Shown: positions 16,949 through 25,167 of the stretch, one piece after another | Position numbering within the stretch: position 1 is the stretch's first letter | Layout: every line of letters starts with the position of its first letter | NCBI GenBank assembly: GCA_036388675.1 | Contig: DASVRI010000025.1 | Span: 66,144-130,143, forward strand | Source of the DNA: DASVUS01 sp036388675 | GTDB lineage: Bacteria; Armatimonadota; Abditibacteriia; Abditibacteriales; Abditibacteriaceae | DNA: 64,000 nt | Reading direction: 5' to 3' | Notes under the pieces: generated by a model | The model's database searches: none | What the model saw: only the letters and a program-made list of their open reading frames with translations | What the model was told of the DNA's origin: nothing | Translations under genes and position numbers: made by a program

Positions 16949-17329
16949 CTATTTTTGAACTTTCAGTTGATTGATGATCTTCTTTACACCCGGCGAGTTC
17001 TGCGCGACTTCTCCGGCCAACTGCTTTTGCTGCGCCGTTTGCACGCTTCCAGTCAGTGTCACAATATTGTTTTTGGTGGTTACATCAATGGTGCTGGCGG
17101 GCAGGCTTTTGGTCGCCAGGATCTTGCCTTTGATGGTGCCGGTGATGCTAACGTCGCTGACGACGCGCGTTGTTTGGTCAAGGGCATTGGCGGCAGCTTG
17201 TCCGGCTTCGTTCAGGCCTTTTTCGGTTGTGGCGGCGGCTGTTTGTTGCTCGGCCTGTGTGCATCCACTCAGAAAACCACCAAAAAGCACACATGCGAGT
17301 ACTGCAAAATATGATTGTTGCGCTTTCAT
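16949..17329 (-). CDS. BON-domain lipoprotein
   Basis: 126 residues. The signal sequence ends in the lipobox LSGC (Cys23), so it is lipid-anchored. A helical linker (TTEKGLNEAGQAAANALDQTTRVV) leads to a BON domain (about 60-125: ITGTIKGKILATKSLPASTIDV, then NNIVTLTGSVQTAQQKQLAGEVA and GVKKIINQLKV). BON domains bind membranes or other envelope parts. It reads away from groES, with about 180 bp between them. Its start ATG follows GGAGG in the complement (GGCAGCAGATG context less clear). Confidence 0.8.
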   Translation of the reverse strand: MKAQQSYFAVLACVLFGGFLSGCTQAEQQTAAATTEKGLNEAGQAAANALDQTTRVVSDVSITGTIKGKILATKSLPASTIDVTTKNNIVTLTGSVQTAQQKQLAGEVAQNSPGVKKIINQLKVQK

Positions 17330-17403
17330 CTGCTGCCTCCGATTGGCTCATGCACATCGCGCCGATAGCAAATTTCCCGCCTTGAAAATTTCGGTGCGAG
17401 GGC

Positions 17404-17432
17404 TTGACGAAAGTGCAACTCCGGCTTATAAT
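17404..17432 (+). promoter_or_regulatory. Sigma-70 type promoter of groES-groEL
   Basis: TTGACG at 17404-17409 and a perfect TATAAT at 17427-17432 are separated by 17 bp, the ideal spacing. The CIRCE operator begins 13 bp downstream, over the expected transcription start. Confidence 0.85.
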
Positions 17433-17445
17433 TCACGTCTGGCGG

Positions 17446-17472
17446 TTAGCACTCGCAGGTGGTGAGTGCTAA
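17446..17472 (+). promoter_or_regulatory. CIRCE operator (HrcA-binding)
   Basis: TTAGCACTC, nine bases, GAGTGCTAA: an exact match to the CIRCE consensus. HrcA repressor should bind here and be released on heat or unfolded-protein stress, inducing groES-groEL. No hrcA gene lies in the window. Confidence 0.95.
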
Positions 17473-17512
17473 CACCTATTTAACATTCGGACACAAGTGA
17501 GGGAGTTGAGTC

Positions 17513-17806
17513 ATGGCGAAAATCAAACCGTTGGGCGACAAAGTACTCGTGCAACCCAGCACAGCCGGCGAACAGACCGCAGGTGGCATCGTTCTGCCGG
17601 ACACCGCGAAAGAGCGTCCGCAGGAAGGCAAAGTCATCGCTGTCGGACCGGGCCGCATTCTCGATAGCGGCGAAACAGCCAAAATGGCCGTTTCCGAAGG
17701 TGACACCGTCATCTATTCGAAGTATGGCGGCACCGAAATCAAGCTGGAAGGCACCGATTACTTGATCCTCGACGAGAGCAGCATCCTCGCAATCAAGAAA
17801 GACTAA
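17513..17806 (+). CDS. groES: Co-chaperonin GroES
   Basis: 97 residues, standard length. Forms the seven-fold lid over the GroEL cavity. It shows IKPLGDKVLVQP, the mobile loop (EQTAGGIVLPDTA), QEGKVIAVGPG, VIYSKYGGTEIK and the C-terminal DYLILDESSILAI. GAGGGAG precedes the ATG. It is the first gene of the CIRCE-controlled operon, 105 bp before groEL. Confidence 0.97.
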   Translation: MAKIKPLGDKVLVQPSTAGEQTAGGIVLPDTAKERPQEGKVIAVGPGRILDSGETAKMAVSEGDTVIYSKYGGTEIKLEGTDYLILDESSILAIKKD

Positions 17807-17810
17807 AACC

Positions 17811-17891
17811 ATTGACGATTGCCGAATGACGATTGACGAATCGAGTACTCGCAGGAGTGGAATCGTCAATCGTAAATTAACAATCGTCAAT
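17811..17891 (+). promoter_or_regulatory. Nested hairpin in the groES-groEL intercistronic region
   Basis: Two perfect 11-bp inverted repeats are nested: outer ATTGACGATTG (17811-17821) with CAATCGTCAAT (17881-17891), and inner ACGATTGACGA (17829-17839) with TCGTCAATCGT (17863-17873). The palindrome GAGTACTC (17843-17850) lies in the apical loop. As RNA it would form a long stem just before the groEL ribosome-binding site (AAGGAG at 17896-17901), possibly tuning groEL translation, processing or mRNA stability. Confidence 0.6.
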
Positions 17892-17911
17892 TCCCAAGGA
17901 GTGAACTAAAC

Positions 17912-19555
<1,644 letters not shown>

Positions 19556-19586
19556 TCTGCCGCTCTGAGTACTCAGACGCAAAGAA

Positions 19587-19625
19587 ACACCCCGCTACCA
19601 AATTGGTAGCGGGGTGTTTTGTTTA
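19587..19625 (+). terminator. groEL terminator
   Basis: Hairpin ACACCCCGCTACCA / TGGTAGCGGGGTGT with an AAT-type loop, followed by TTTTG. A GAGTACTC copy (inside CTGAGTACTCAG) sits between the stop codon and the hairpin. The same hairpin occurs twice more at 21856-21890 and 22255-22290. Confidence 0.9.
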
Positions 19626-20126
19626 TGTCTCTGAATTCGTGTTTCTATCCTGCTTTTGCTGTTTTAGGTATATAGCTCGGAATTTTGCATAGTTAATAGA
19701 ATCGTAAGTGGAGTTGTATGCGGAGAACAAGCTGTATAGAAATAGGAAACAAAAAGTTATAAACCACCACTTGCCTTGCGTTTCACCCTTACTTGTGATC
19801 CACACAGCTGTAAGGCCATAAAGCGCAACTGAGTATAGTAGAGCCACAAACAGGATGCCCAGTGTAAATCTGAATACTTTTATAAGATTTGAGTAGCTGC
19901 CATCCTCCTCCAAGAACATAACAAAATCGTTATCGCTGGCGGAAATGATTACGGCAAGCGCTGCGAAGAATACCGAGAAGACAATTGACAGGACAGAAAT
20001 GCCAATACTATAAAAGTCTTTTGCAAAATCATTATCCAAATGGGTAGGCAGTAGCCCAGTAAGTGCTATGGCAATAGCTACTGCACCAATGAAGTCAGCT
20101 GATAAAAAGATGTCTTTTATTTTCAT
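19623..20126 (-). CDS. Four-TM membrane protein, second gene of an unknown two-gene module
   Basis: 167 residues with four hydrophobic segments (about 9-28, 43-62, 84-108, 121-141) and a hydrophilic basic tail (KAFRAIYLKQQKQDRN-like). An acidic loop (SASDNDFVMFLEEDGSYSN) lies between TM2 and TM3. No family was recognised. Its ATG overlaps the stop of the upstream gene (ATGA), so translation is coupled. Base composition is clearly AT-richer than the neighbours and the palindrome GAGTACTC is absent, which suggests acquisition. A membrane effector paired with a cytosolic sensor is one possible reading. Confidence 0.6.
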   Translation of the reverse strand: MKIKDIFLSADFIGAVAIAIALTGLLPTHLDNDFAKDFYSIGISVLSIVFSVFFAALAVIISASDNDFVMFLEEDGSYSNLIKVFRFTLGILFVALLYSVALYGLTAVWITSKGETQGKWWFITFCFLFLYSLFSAYNSTYDSINYAKFRAIYLKQQKQDRNTNSET

Positions 20127-20986
20127 TGTCTAAACCGACTGAAGAGATTCCTAATTGTGGGCAATAGACTGTCTAGGACATTCTCTGGGGGTATTTCGCC
20201 ATCCGGAACTGTTGTAGTGACAGGGTTATCTTGAGTTGTTATTGTTTTTCTTTGGCCATCCATAAGCCCTGTAACTTCTGCTTTGCCATAGCCATCTTCC
20301 GCCATCGAAATCTTAGCAGCTAGTTCCTCATCGCCCTTAACTTTAAGCCCTTCCTTCTCGATCTTCCCTTCTATCTGCTCATGATAGTTTGTAGCTCCCA
20401 ATTTTTGTAATCGTTCGTCTACATTTTTCCATAATTCTCTGGTGCTTGGATTAGATGGGTGGAGATAAACAGACACTTTGGTAATGAATTCAAAGTTATC
20501 AAGTTCTGCAAGAACCTGATACTGATCTTGAATAAGCTGAATTTCTGCTCGCACCAACAGATTTCCGTGCGATTCCTCAAACAGAGCCCGAAAGCGCGAG
20601 CGAAATGCGTCTCGGTTAATTTGGCTGCTCACTGGATGGTAAGCTATCAAGCCTGATCTGACATGAAGGAAGAACCTTGATTTTGCAACAACTCGATTGT
20701 TAATCGACGTGTCTTCAAGACGCCTCGTCTCCAACACGGCAACTTCTGCGTCAGTTTCTGGCGCATACTTAACTAAGTAGCCATGAAAGAAAGACTCATC
20801 ACCGGATTGGATTTGATCGACTTCGAAAAAGCCGTAATCGTAGCCCTTGTTACCTATGAAACGGTCGATGTTTAGTCCCTGTCTCACGAATGCAGTTTTG
20901 TCATCATAAGACGCTATCACGTTAAGACGCCCAAAGTAATATCGAGTAGAGTGGGTTAACGCCACTCCATCTTTATTGATTACCAT
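20123..20986 (-). CDS. Unknown cytosolic protein, first gene of a two-gene module
   Basis: 287 residues, no signal or membrane segment. The N-terminal two thirds look mixed alpha/beta (STRYYFGRLNVIASYDDKTAF, GYDYGFFEVDQIQSG, RFFLHVRSGLIAYHP, FEFITKVSVYLHPSNPSTRE). The C-terminal third is charged and helical, then disordered (TTTVPDGEIPPEN). The arrangement vaguely recalls phage-defence associated DUF4747-like proteins but I cannot establish this. AT-rich composition and translation coupling to a 4-TM protein mark a mobile cassette inserted after groEL. Confidence 0.55.
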   Translation of the reverse strand: MVINKDGVALTHSTRYYFGRLNVIASYDDKTAFVRQGLNIDRFIGNKGYDYGFFEVDQIQSGDESFFHGYLVKYAPETDAEVAVLETRRLEDTSINNRVVAKSRFFLHVRSGLIAYHPVSSQINRDAFRSRFRALFEESHGNLLVRAEIQLIQDQYQVLAELDNFEFITKVSVYLHPSNPSTRELWKNVDERLQKLGATNYHEQIEGKIEKEGLKVKGDEELAAKISMAEDGYGKAEVTGLMDGQRKTITTQDNPVTTTVPDGEIPPENVLDSLLPTIRNLFSRFRQ

Positions 20987-21161
20987 AGTGTTTCACTCGT
21001 TTCAATGAAGATGTTTGTGTGGCCGCAGCGATGCAACTTCACTCAATAGAACGTGAGTACATCTGACTCTATGATACCTTCACTAATTACTTTTGCGCAA
21101 AGAGTACATTACATTCATGTGTAACGAAGGGGAGCAGTGCCGCCACGGATGCAAGTGCATC

Positions 21162-21248
21162 ATGGCGGATGCGGACGATATCGACGCGCTGGTTTATGAA
21201 CTTTACGACCTGACGCCGGAAGAAATCGAGATTGTGAACAGCGGCTAA
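21162..21248 (+). pseudogene. Fragment resembling the C-terminus of an R-M DNA methylase
   Basis: A 28-codon frame ends DIDALVYELYDLTPEEIEIV then NSG and a stop. The pattern (D)xLVYELYxLTxEEIxIV is the common C-terminal tail of Eco57I/type II restriction-modification methylases. The rest of the gene is missing; upstream sequence does not continue it. A second, shorter relative is at 22299-22331. Both mark a lost restriction-modification gene in this island. Confidence 0.55.
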
Positions 21249-21260
21249 TGGGGCTTGAGC

Positions 21261-21289
21261 TTTATCAAAACAGCCCGCTCTTTGATAAA
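21261..21289 (+). promoter_or_regulatory. Inverted-repeat operator of the toxin-antitoxin pair
   Basis: TTTATCAAA (21261-21269) and TTTGATAAA (21281-21289) form a perfect 9-bp inverted repeat with an 11-bp spacer, ending 25 bp before the antitoxin ATG. The position and symmetry fit autorepression by the antitoxin or toxin-antitoxin complex. Confidence 0.65.
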
Positions 21290-21314
21290 ATAGAGGAAGG
21301 TTACGGAGGTAGAA

Positions 21315-21527
21315 ATGACTGCACCCGCACAAGTTCAATATGTGTCAGATGAAGAAGGCCACGCTATAAGCGTCATTGTGCCTATCGAACTCTGGCGTGA
21401 AATTACATCCGAGAGAGAAACCGCTTACCTGCTCAAAAGCGAGCCGATGAAAAAGCGTCTTCTGGAAGCCAAGAACCGCACGGGAGGAGTTTCACTTGAA
21501 GAAGCCCGTGCGCAGCTTGGAGTTTGA
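21315..21527 (+). CDS. Antitoxin of a YoeB-type pair
   Basis: 70 residues. The N-terminus (VQYVSDEEGHAISVIVPIELWREI) fits a short DNA-binding beta/alpha antitoxin of the Phd/RelB kind, and the C-terminus (MKKRLLEAKNRTGGVSLEEARAQLG) is the helix that wraps the toxin. GGAGGT precedes the ATG. The last 32 bases overlap the toxin gene. Expected roles are toxin neutralisation and repression at the upstream inverted repeat. Confidence 0.82.
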   Translation: MTAPAQVQYVSDEEGHAISVIVPIELWREITSERETAYLLKSEPMKKRLLEAKNRTGGVSLEEARAQLGV

Positions 21528-21765
21528 TCCCGCCGCTTTTGAAGATTTGGCGTGGTGGGTGCAAAATGATCGCAAGAAAGCGTTGCGCTTCATCCGGCTG
21601 ATTCAGGAAACACAGGAAAATCCATTTGGCGGCATTGGTAAGCCGGAGCCGCTCAAACATGAGTTGGCTGGTTGCTGGTCAAAACGCATTGACCAGGAGC
21701 ATCGGCTCGTTTATCAGGTGCAAGAGGACAAAATCAGAATCCTGGCGTGCCGTTATCACTATTGA
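21496..21765 (+). CDS. YoeB/Txe-type mRNA interferase toxin
   Basis: 89 residues. It shows LEFDPAAFEDLAWWVQNDRKKALRFI, GIGKPEPLKHELAGCWSKRID, and the family end EHRLVYQVQEDKIRILACRYHY. The catalytic Glu (KHEL), Arg (HRLVY) and C-terminal His-Tyr are all present, so the ribosome-dependent endoribonuclease should be active. It overlaps its antitoxin by 32 bases, which is the usual order (antitoxin first). Confidence 0.92.
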   Translation: MKKPVRSLEFDPAAFEDLAWWVQNDRKKALRFIRLIQETQENPFGGIGKPEPLKHELAGCWSKRIDQEHRLVYQVQEDKIRILACRYHY

Positions 21766-21855
21766 ATCAATAATACGCTTTCCGCCACACGCCGGGAGCC
21801 GGTGCCCGGCCCGAAGTCCAGCGAAACCTTCGTCGCACGAGTACTCGTAGTTCCA

Positions 21856-21896
21856 GAAACACCCCGCTACCGAATTGGTGGCGGGGTGTTTTGTTT
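21856..21896 (+). terminator. Third copy of the groEL-type terminator
   Basis: ACACCCCGCTACCGAATTGGTGGC then GGGGTGTTTTG, nearly identical to the groEL terminator, and again preceded by a GAGTACTC copy (21839). It lies 90 bp after the toxin gene and may end its transcript or that of the convergent DUF433 gene. Confidence 0.8.
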
Positions 21897-21911
21897 GTTG
21901 AATCCAAATCG

Positions 21912-22136
21912 TCATGCAGCCAGCACAGGGTAGTCGATCTTGCGAGCCGCATATTGAAGAGCCGCTTGCAAGTCATCCTTCTCCAAATCCAGCATCTCTT
22001 CCAGAATCTGTTCGGCGCTCAGTCCAGCCGCGAACAAGTCGAGCACATCAATTACTCGAATGCGCATTCCGCGAATGCAAGCGCGGCCTCCGCACTGCTT
22101 CGGGTTTATGGTGATTCGGCTTTGTAAATCGAGCAT
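21912..22136 (-). CDS. DUF433 protein (orphan VapB-like antitoxin)
   Basis: 74 residues: ITINPKQCGGRACIRGMRIRVIDVLDLFAAGLS, then AEQILEEMLDLEKDDLQAAL. This is the DUF433 helix-turn-helix fold, usually the first gene of a pair with a DUF5615 PIN-like toxin. No toxin follows; the next sequence leftward is the terminator copy. AGGAAA sits upstream of the ATG at 22136; a longer start at 22184 is possible. The partner was probably lost. Confidence 0.8.
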   Translation of the reverse strand: MLDLQSRITINPKQCGGRACIRGMRIRVIDVLDLFAAGLSAEQILEEMLDLEKDDLQAALQYAARKIDYPVLAA

Positions 22137-22200
22137 CTTGTTTCCTGTGCGACTGTGTAACTCTGTAATTTCGTTACGCATTTTATCAAATGCATCGACA

Positions 22201-22291
22201 GCGGCATGAGCGGCATGTATTAATCTGCCGTTCTGAGTACTCAGACGCAAAAGCAACACCCCGTTACCAATTTGGTGGCCGGGTGTTTTGC
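22201..22291 (+). repeat. Duplicated groEL 3-prime end and terminator
   Basis: About 90 bp matching 19534-19625: the last codons of groEL (GGCATGTATTAA), the following CTGAGTACTCAGACGCAAA and the terminator hairpin. A few substitutions have reduced the hairpin (ACCCCGTTACCA / TGGTGGCCGGGT). The two copies are direct repeats about 2.67 kb apart and bracket the accessory island. Confidence 0.88.
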
Positions 22292-22298
22292 TTGTGAT

Positions 22299-22331
22299 GC
22301 GCAAGAAATTGAAATTGTGAGTAGTGGATAA
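22299..22331 (+). pseudogene. Second methylase-tail fragment
   Basis: Ten codons and a stop reading AQEIEIVSSG, closely similar to the end (EEIEIVNSG) of the fragment at 21162-21248 but with different codons. It lies directly after the duplicated groEL terminator. Too short to be sure; called mainly because of its position and similarity. Confidence 0.3.
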
Positions 22332-22428
22332 AACAACCTGCGTCGCATCGTTAGGTCGTTTTGGCATCATTGGCGTTGCTTTTGCAATGGCGATTCGGGC
22401 CAGTTAGTCGTTGCTAAAGGAAATGTCC

Positions 22429-23682
22429 ATGAATAAAGCTGTTGGCCGTATGGGGCCGTTGCTGGCTGCTCTGGGAGTACTCATTATGGCGCAGGGAACT
22501 GTGCACAGTGCCGCGCCCGCTAAGAATGCGCAGGTGAAGAAAGCTCCGGCTAAGAAAGCGCCTGCGAAGAAAGCGAGCGGTAAGTTGGGCAAAGTGAATG
22601 TGGCCGGTGTTGCGGTGAGCGGCCTGACGCAAGCCGAAGCGCAACGACGGCTGCGACGGCGACTTGCACCACGATTGCGCTCGCGCGTGGTGTTGACGGG
22701 CGGACAGCGCAAGGTGTCGCAAACGCGCGGCGCACTGGGGTTGCAACTTGACCTCGGAGCGATGTTAGCGCGCGCCAAACGCGGCGACAAATACGTGCCG
22801 CTCTTGATGTATGTGGATCGTCCGCGTGCCACGAATGCCTTGCGGCGATTGGCGCCGCGTTTCCGTGTGGCGAGCCGTGATGCATCTGTGATCTTTCAAC
22901 GGGGACGCACGCGCATTGTGCCGGAGCGCAACGCACAAAGCCTGAATGTCGGCGCTTCGGTGCCGGCGATTGCGGCACAAATCCAGAAGAACCCGGCAGC
23001 ACGAGTACTCGCCTTGCGTGTGACAAAGAAAACACCGCGACTGACGCGCGCTCGCTTGCGCGGCATCACCGGACGGCTCGCGACATACAGCACTCGCTTT
23101 AATCCGGGGAAGTATAAGCGCACGCGCAACATGCATATCGCCATTAATGCAATCGATGGCACACTGTTGTCGCCCAATGAAACCTTTTCGTTGAACAAAG
23201 TGGTCGGTGAGCGCACACAGGCGCGCGGCTATCGCACTACGATCATCTTTCAAAACGGCTACAAAGTGGCGGGGCTGGGCGGCGGCGTGTCGCAGGTGAC
23301 AGGAACGCTTTTCAACGCGGCGCTCTTGTCGGGCCTGCCCATTGTGACTTATCGCACGCACTCGCGGCCCGTGGCTTATCTTCCCATCGGGCGCGATGCA
23401 ACGGTGGCGTGGGGCAGCTTCGATATGCAGTTCAAGAACAACACGCCCGCACCGGTTTACGTTTCTTATAAGATCAGCGGCAATCGCGCGACGGCGACGC
23501 TCTTTGGCAAGGCGAATGCGCAGCGGCGCGTTTCGGTGCGTGTGGTATCGAAAACTATCGGGCCGCGCGAAAAGAAGGCGCAGCTTTATCGCACCATACG
23601 AGAGAAGGGTAAAGTCGTGTCGAAGCAGCACGTCGGCACTTCGCACTACAAGTGGAACAAAGCCGATTGGGAAGCTGATTAG
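22429..23682 (+). CDS. VanW family protein with peptidoglycan-binding-like N-terminal region
   Basis: 417 residues. Signal peptide (GPLLAALGVLIMAQGTVHSA), a Lys/Ala/Pro linker (KKAPAKKAPAKKA), a segment resembling the YkuD-associated PG-binding_4 domain (VAVSGLTQAEAQRRLRRRL..., about 60-200), and a VanW domain (about 225-345: NPGKYKRTRNMHIAINAIDG, then LSPNETFSLNKVVGERT, GLGGGVSQVTGTLFNAAL, THSRPVAYLPIGRDATV). VanW proteins are envelope-associated and of unknown biochemical role. AAGGAAATG precedes the ATG at 22429. Strong terminator downstream. Confidence 0.88.
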   Translation: MNKAVGRMGPLLAALGVLIMAQGTVHSAAPAKNAQVKKAPAKKAPAKKASGKLGKVNVAGVAVSGLTQAEAQRRLRRRLAPRLRSRVVLTGGQRKVSQTRGALGLQLDLGAMLARAKRGDKYVPLLMYVDRPRATNALRRLAPRFRVASRDASVIFQRGRTRIVPERNAQSLNVGASVPAIAAQIQKNPAARVLALRVTKKTPRLTRARLRGITGRLATYSTRFNPGKYKRTRNMHIAINAIDGTLLSPNETFSLNKVVGERTQARGYRTTIIFQNGYKVAGLGGGVSQVTGTLFNAALLSGLPIVTYRTHSRPVAYLPIGRDATVAWGSFDMQFKNNTPAPVYVSYKISGNRATATLFGKANAQRRVSVRVVSKTIGPREKKAQLYRTIREKGKVVSKQHVGTSHYKWNKADWEAD

Positions 23683-23699
23683 CCGTCGCGCACAAAACA

Positions 23700-23734
23700 A
23701 AAGAGCCGGAGCGTGTTACGCGCTCCGGCTCTTT
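23700..23734. terminator. Bidirectional terminator
   Basis: Arms AAAGAGCCGGAGCG and CGCTCCGGCTCTTT around a TGTTACG loop, between the convergent VanW and DUF6807 genes. Confidence 0.88.
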
Positions 23735-23745
23735 GCTGTTCTTGC

Positions 23746-24702
23746 TCAATCTGCCTTGTCTTGTGCAAACGCGTCGTACTGTTCTTGCAGAGTACTCGCA
23801 TTGCCGCGACCGTGGTGGGCAAAGATGCGATAGCGGAAGGTGCGCGCCGCTTGAGCCGAAACCAGCATCGGCTCGCTTTGCAATGGCGTCGCGGAAAGTA
23901 ACGTCGTGCCACCCGTCAGGGCGCAGAATGCCGAAGGATGACGCGGATTACCCGGATGGTTCATCACAGTGAGACCGACCCAGCCGCCGTGCCGCTCATG
24001 ATGCGTTTCGTCATCGTCCAGCGGGCTGGAGTAATCGCACCAGTTGGCGCTGTTGTTACAACAGGCGCCGCTTTCGCCGGTTGAACTGAGAAAAACGCCA
24101 TTATTCAACTCACGCGAGAACTGGCACGCCAGGCCATACGGTGTTTTGGAATAGAGATTATCGCCTGCGGGCAGCGGGCTGAGCAACATCGGCTCGGTGG
24201 CGGCGCGCAGGTCGAATTGCAAGTCGAAAAACCAGCCTTGTTCCGTTTTTGGATAGGCTGTAACAGTCTGGCGCTGGGTCAGCAGCACGCGCTCGTCGGA
24301 GGCACGACGCCATTCGTGATTGGCGACTAGAATTGCCCGTTCGCGGCCCGGCTCCATAAGGTCAAAACCGGTGTGACGGATAACTCCGCGACGTTCGGCT
24401 TCCAATGGATGCGGCCAGCAAACGCGGCTTTCTTCGTCGCATTCGCGCACACGCTCTTCCCAGAAATTGACCCATTCATCAGGGCGATCCTGCGGTGCAA
24501 CGCGGCCAAAACTCCACATCAGGCCGCGATGATGAACGTAATCGTGCGGCGCGTGCAAAGTGAGTACTCGTGTGCTGTCCGGCGCATACAGCGGATGAAA
24601 ATGCGGCTTGGGCCAGCCCGCGCCGTATCGGTAAACGAACAAGAGCGCGTTGTCGTGCAACACGGCAACACTGCGCCCGACTTCGTGTAAAAGCTTCAAC
24701 AT
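23746..24702 (-). CDS. DUF6807 (PmoA-like) protein
   Basis: 318 residues. The segment PKPHFHPLYAPDSTRVLTLHAPHDYVHHRGLMWSFG is the hallmark of the DUF6807/PmoA-like family, whose fold is a carbohydrate-type beta sandwich (galactose-mutarotase-like) and which occurs in sugar-degradation loci. The His-rich cluster may bind a ligand or metal. No signal peptide, so cytoplasmic. The ATG at 24702 follows GGGTGA; an upstream ATG at 24723 lacks support. No sugar genes are adjacent except the oxidoreductase far downstream. Confidence 0.72.
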   Translation of the reverse strand: MLKLLHEVGRSVAVLHDNALLFVYRYGAGWPKPHFHPLYAPDSTRVLTLHAPHDYVHHRGLMWSFGRVAPQDRPDEWVNFWEERVRECDEESRVCWPHPLEAERRGVIRHTGFDLMEPGRERAILVANHEWRRASDERVLLTQRQTVTAYPKTEQGWFFDLQFDLRAATEPMLLSPLPAGDNLYSKTPYGLACQFSRELNNGVFLSSTGESGACCNNSANWCDYSSPLDDDETHHERHGGWVGLTVMNHPGNPRHPSAFCALTGGTTLLSATPLQSEPMLVSAQAARTFRYRIFAHHGRGNASTLQEQYDAFAQDKAD

Positions 24703-24723
24703 GGTGTTCACCCGGCAGATCAC

Positions 24724-25110
24724 ATCGACTTACCGAGTTCCCGTCCCCTTCACTTGACATAACAGCGTTCTTCAATCACAAAGACGACGCGATGCCATCC
24801 ATGGTTTCAAGAGTACTCAATTGTTTTGTGTGATTGAATATGCGCCCGGCAAAATGTGCCGTTTTTCTGTATCTGTGAGTGCTGCTGCCATTCACTCCAG
24901 GCCATTGTTGCGGTTTCTGGTGCCGCTACGGGTGCTCAGAGGCTGTTGTGCAAACTGGGCACCGCTGTCATTATGGTAGCGCCGCAGGCAGGGCACCGGA
25001 GGATGGAGAGCACTTTATCTATAACACACCTTTTTGTGAGAAGTGAGTGAAGCCTCAAGTAGCGGTGAGCTTCGTGCTTTGAAGATGAAGCTCTTCAAAC
25101 TGTCTTTGTA
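24724..25110. other. Intergenic stretch without a supported gene
   Basis: About 390 bp between the diverging starts/ends of a minus-strand gene and a terminator. It holds a GAGTACTC at 24811. A short minus-strand frame around 24960-25020 contains CPACG, but no start, ribosome-binding site or second zinc-ribbon half is visible, so it is not called. Confidence 0.4.
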
Positions 25111-25154
25111 AAAACAACAGCACGCTTCGAGTACTCAAAGCGTGCTGTTGTTTT
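25111..25154 (-). terminator. LCP gene terminator with GAGTACTC in the loop
   Basis: 17-bp perfect arms AAAACAACAGCACGCTT and AAGCGTGCTGTTGTTTT. The loop is CGAGTACTCA, so the window palindrome forms the apex. It lies 13 bp beyond the stop of the LCP gene. Confidence 0.9.
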
Positions 25155-25167
25155 CTTTGCGAAATAG

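Noticed and set aside
24860..25050. Small zinc-ribbon gene or IS1-type remnant (CPACG motif on the minus strand)
   Set aside because: Only one Cys pair, no start codon or ribosome-binding site, and the frame closes quickly.
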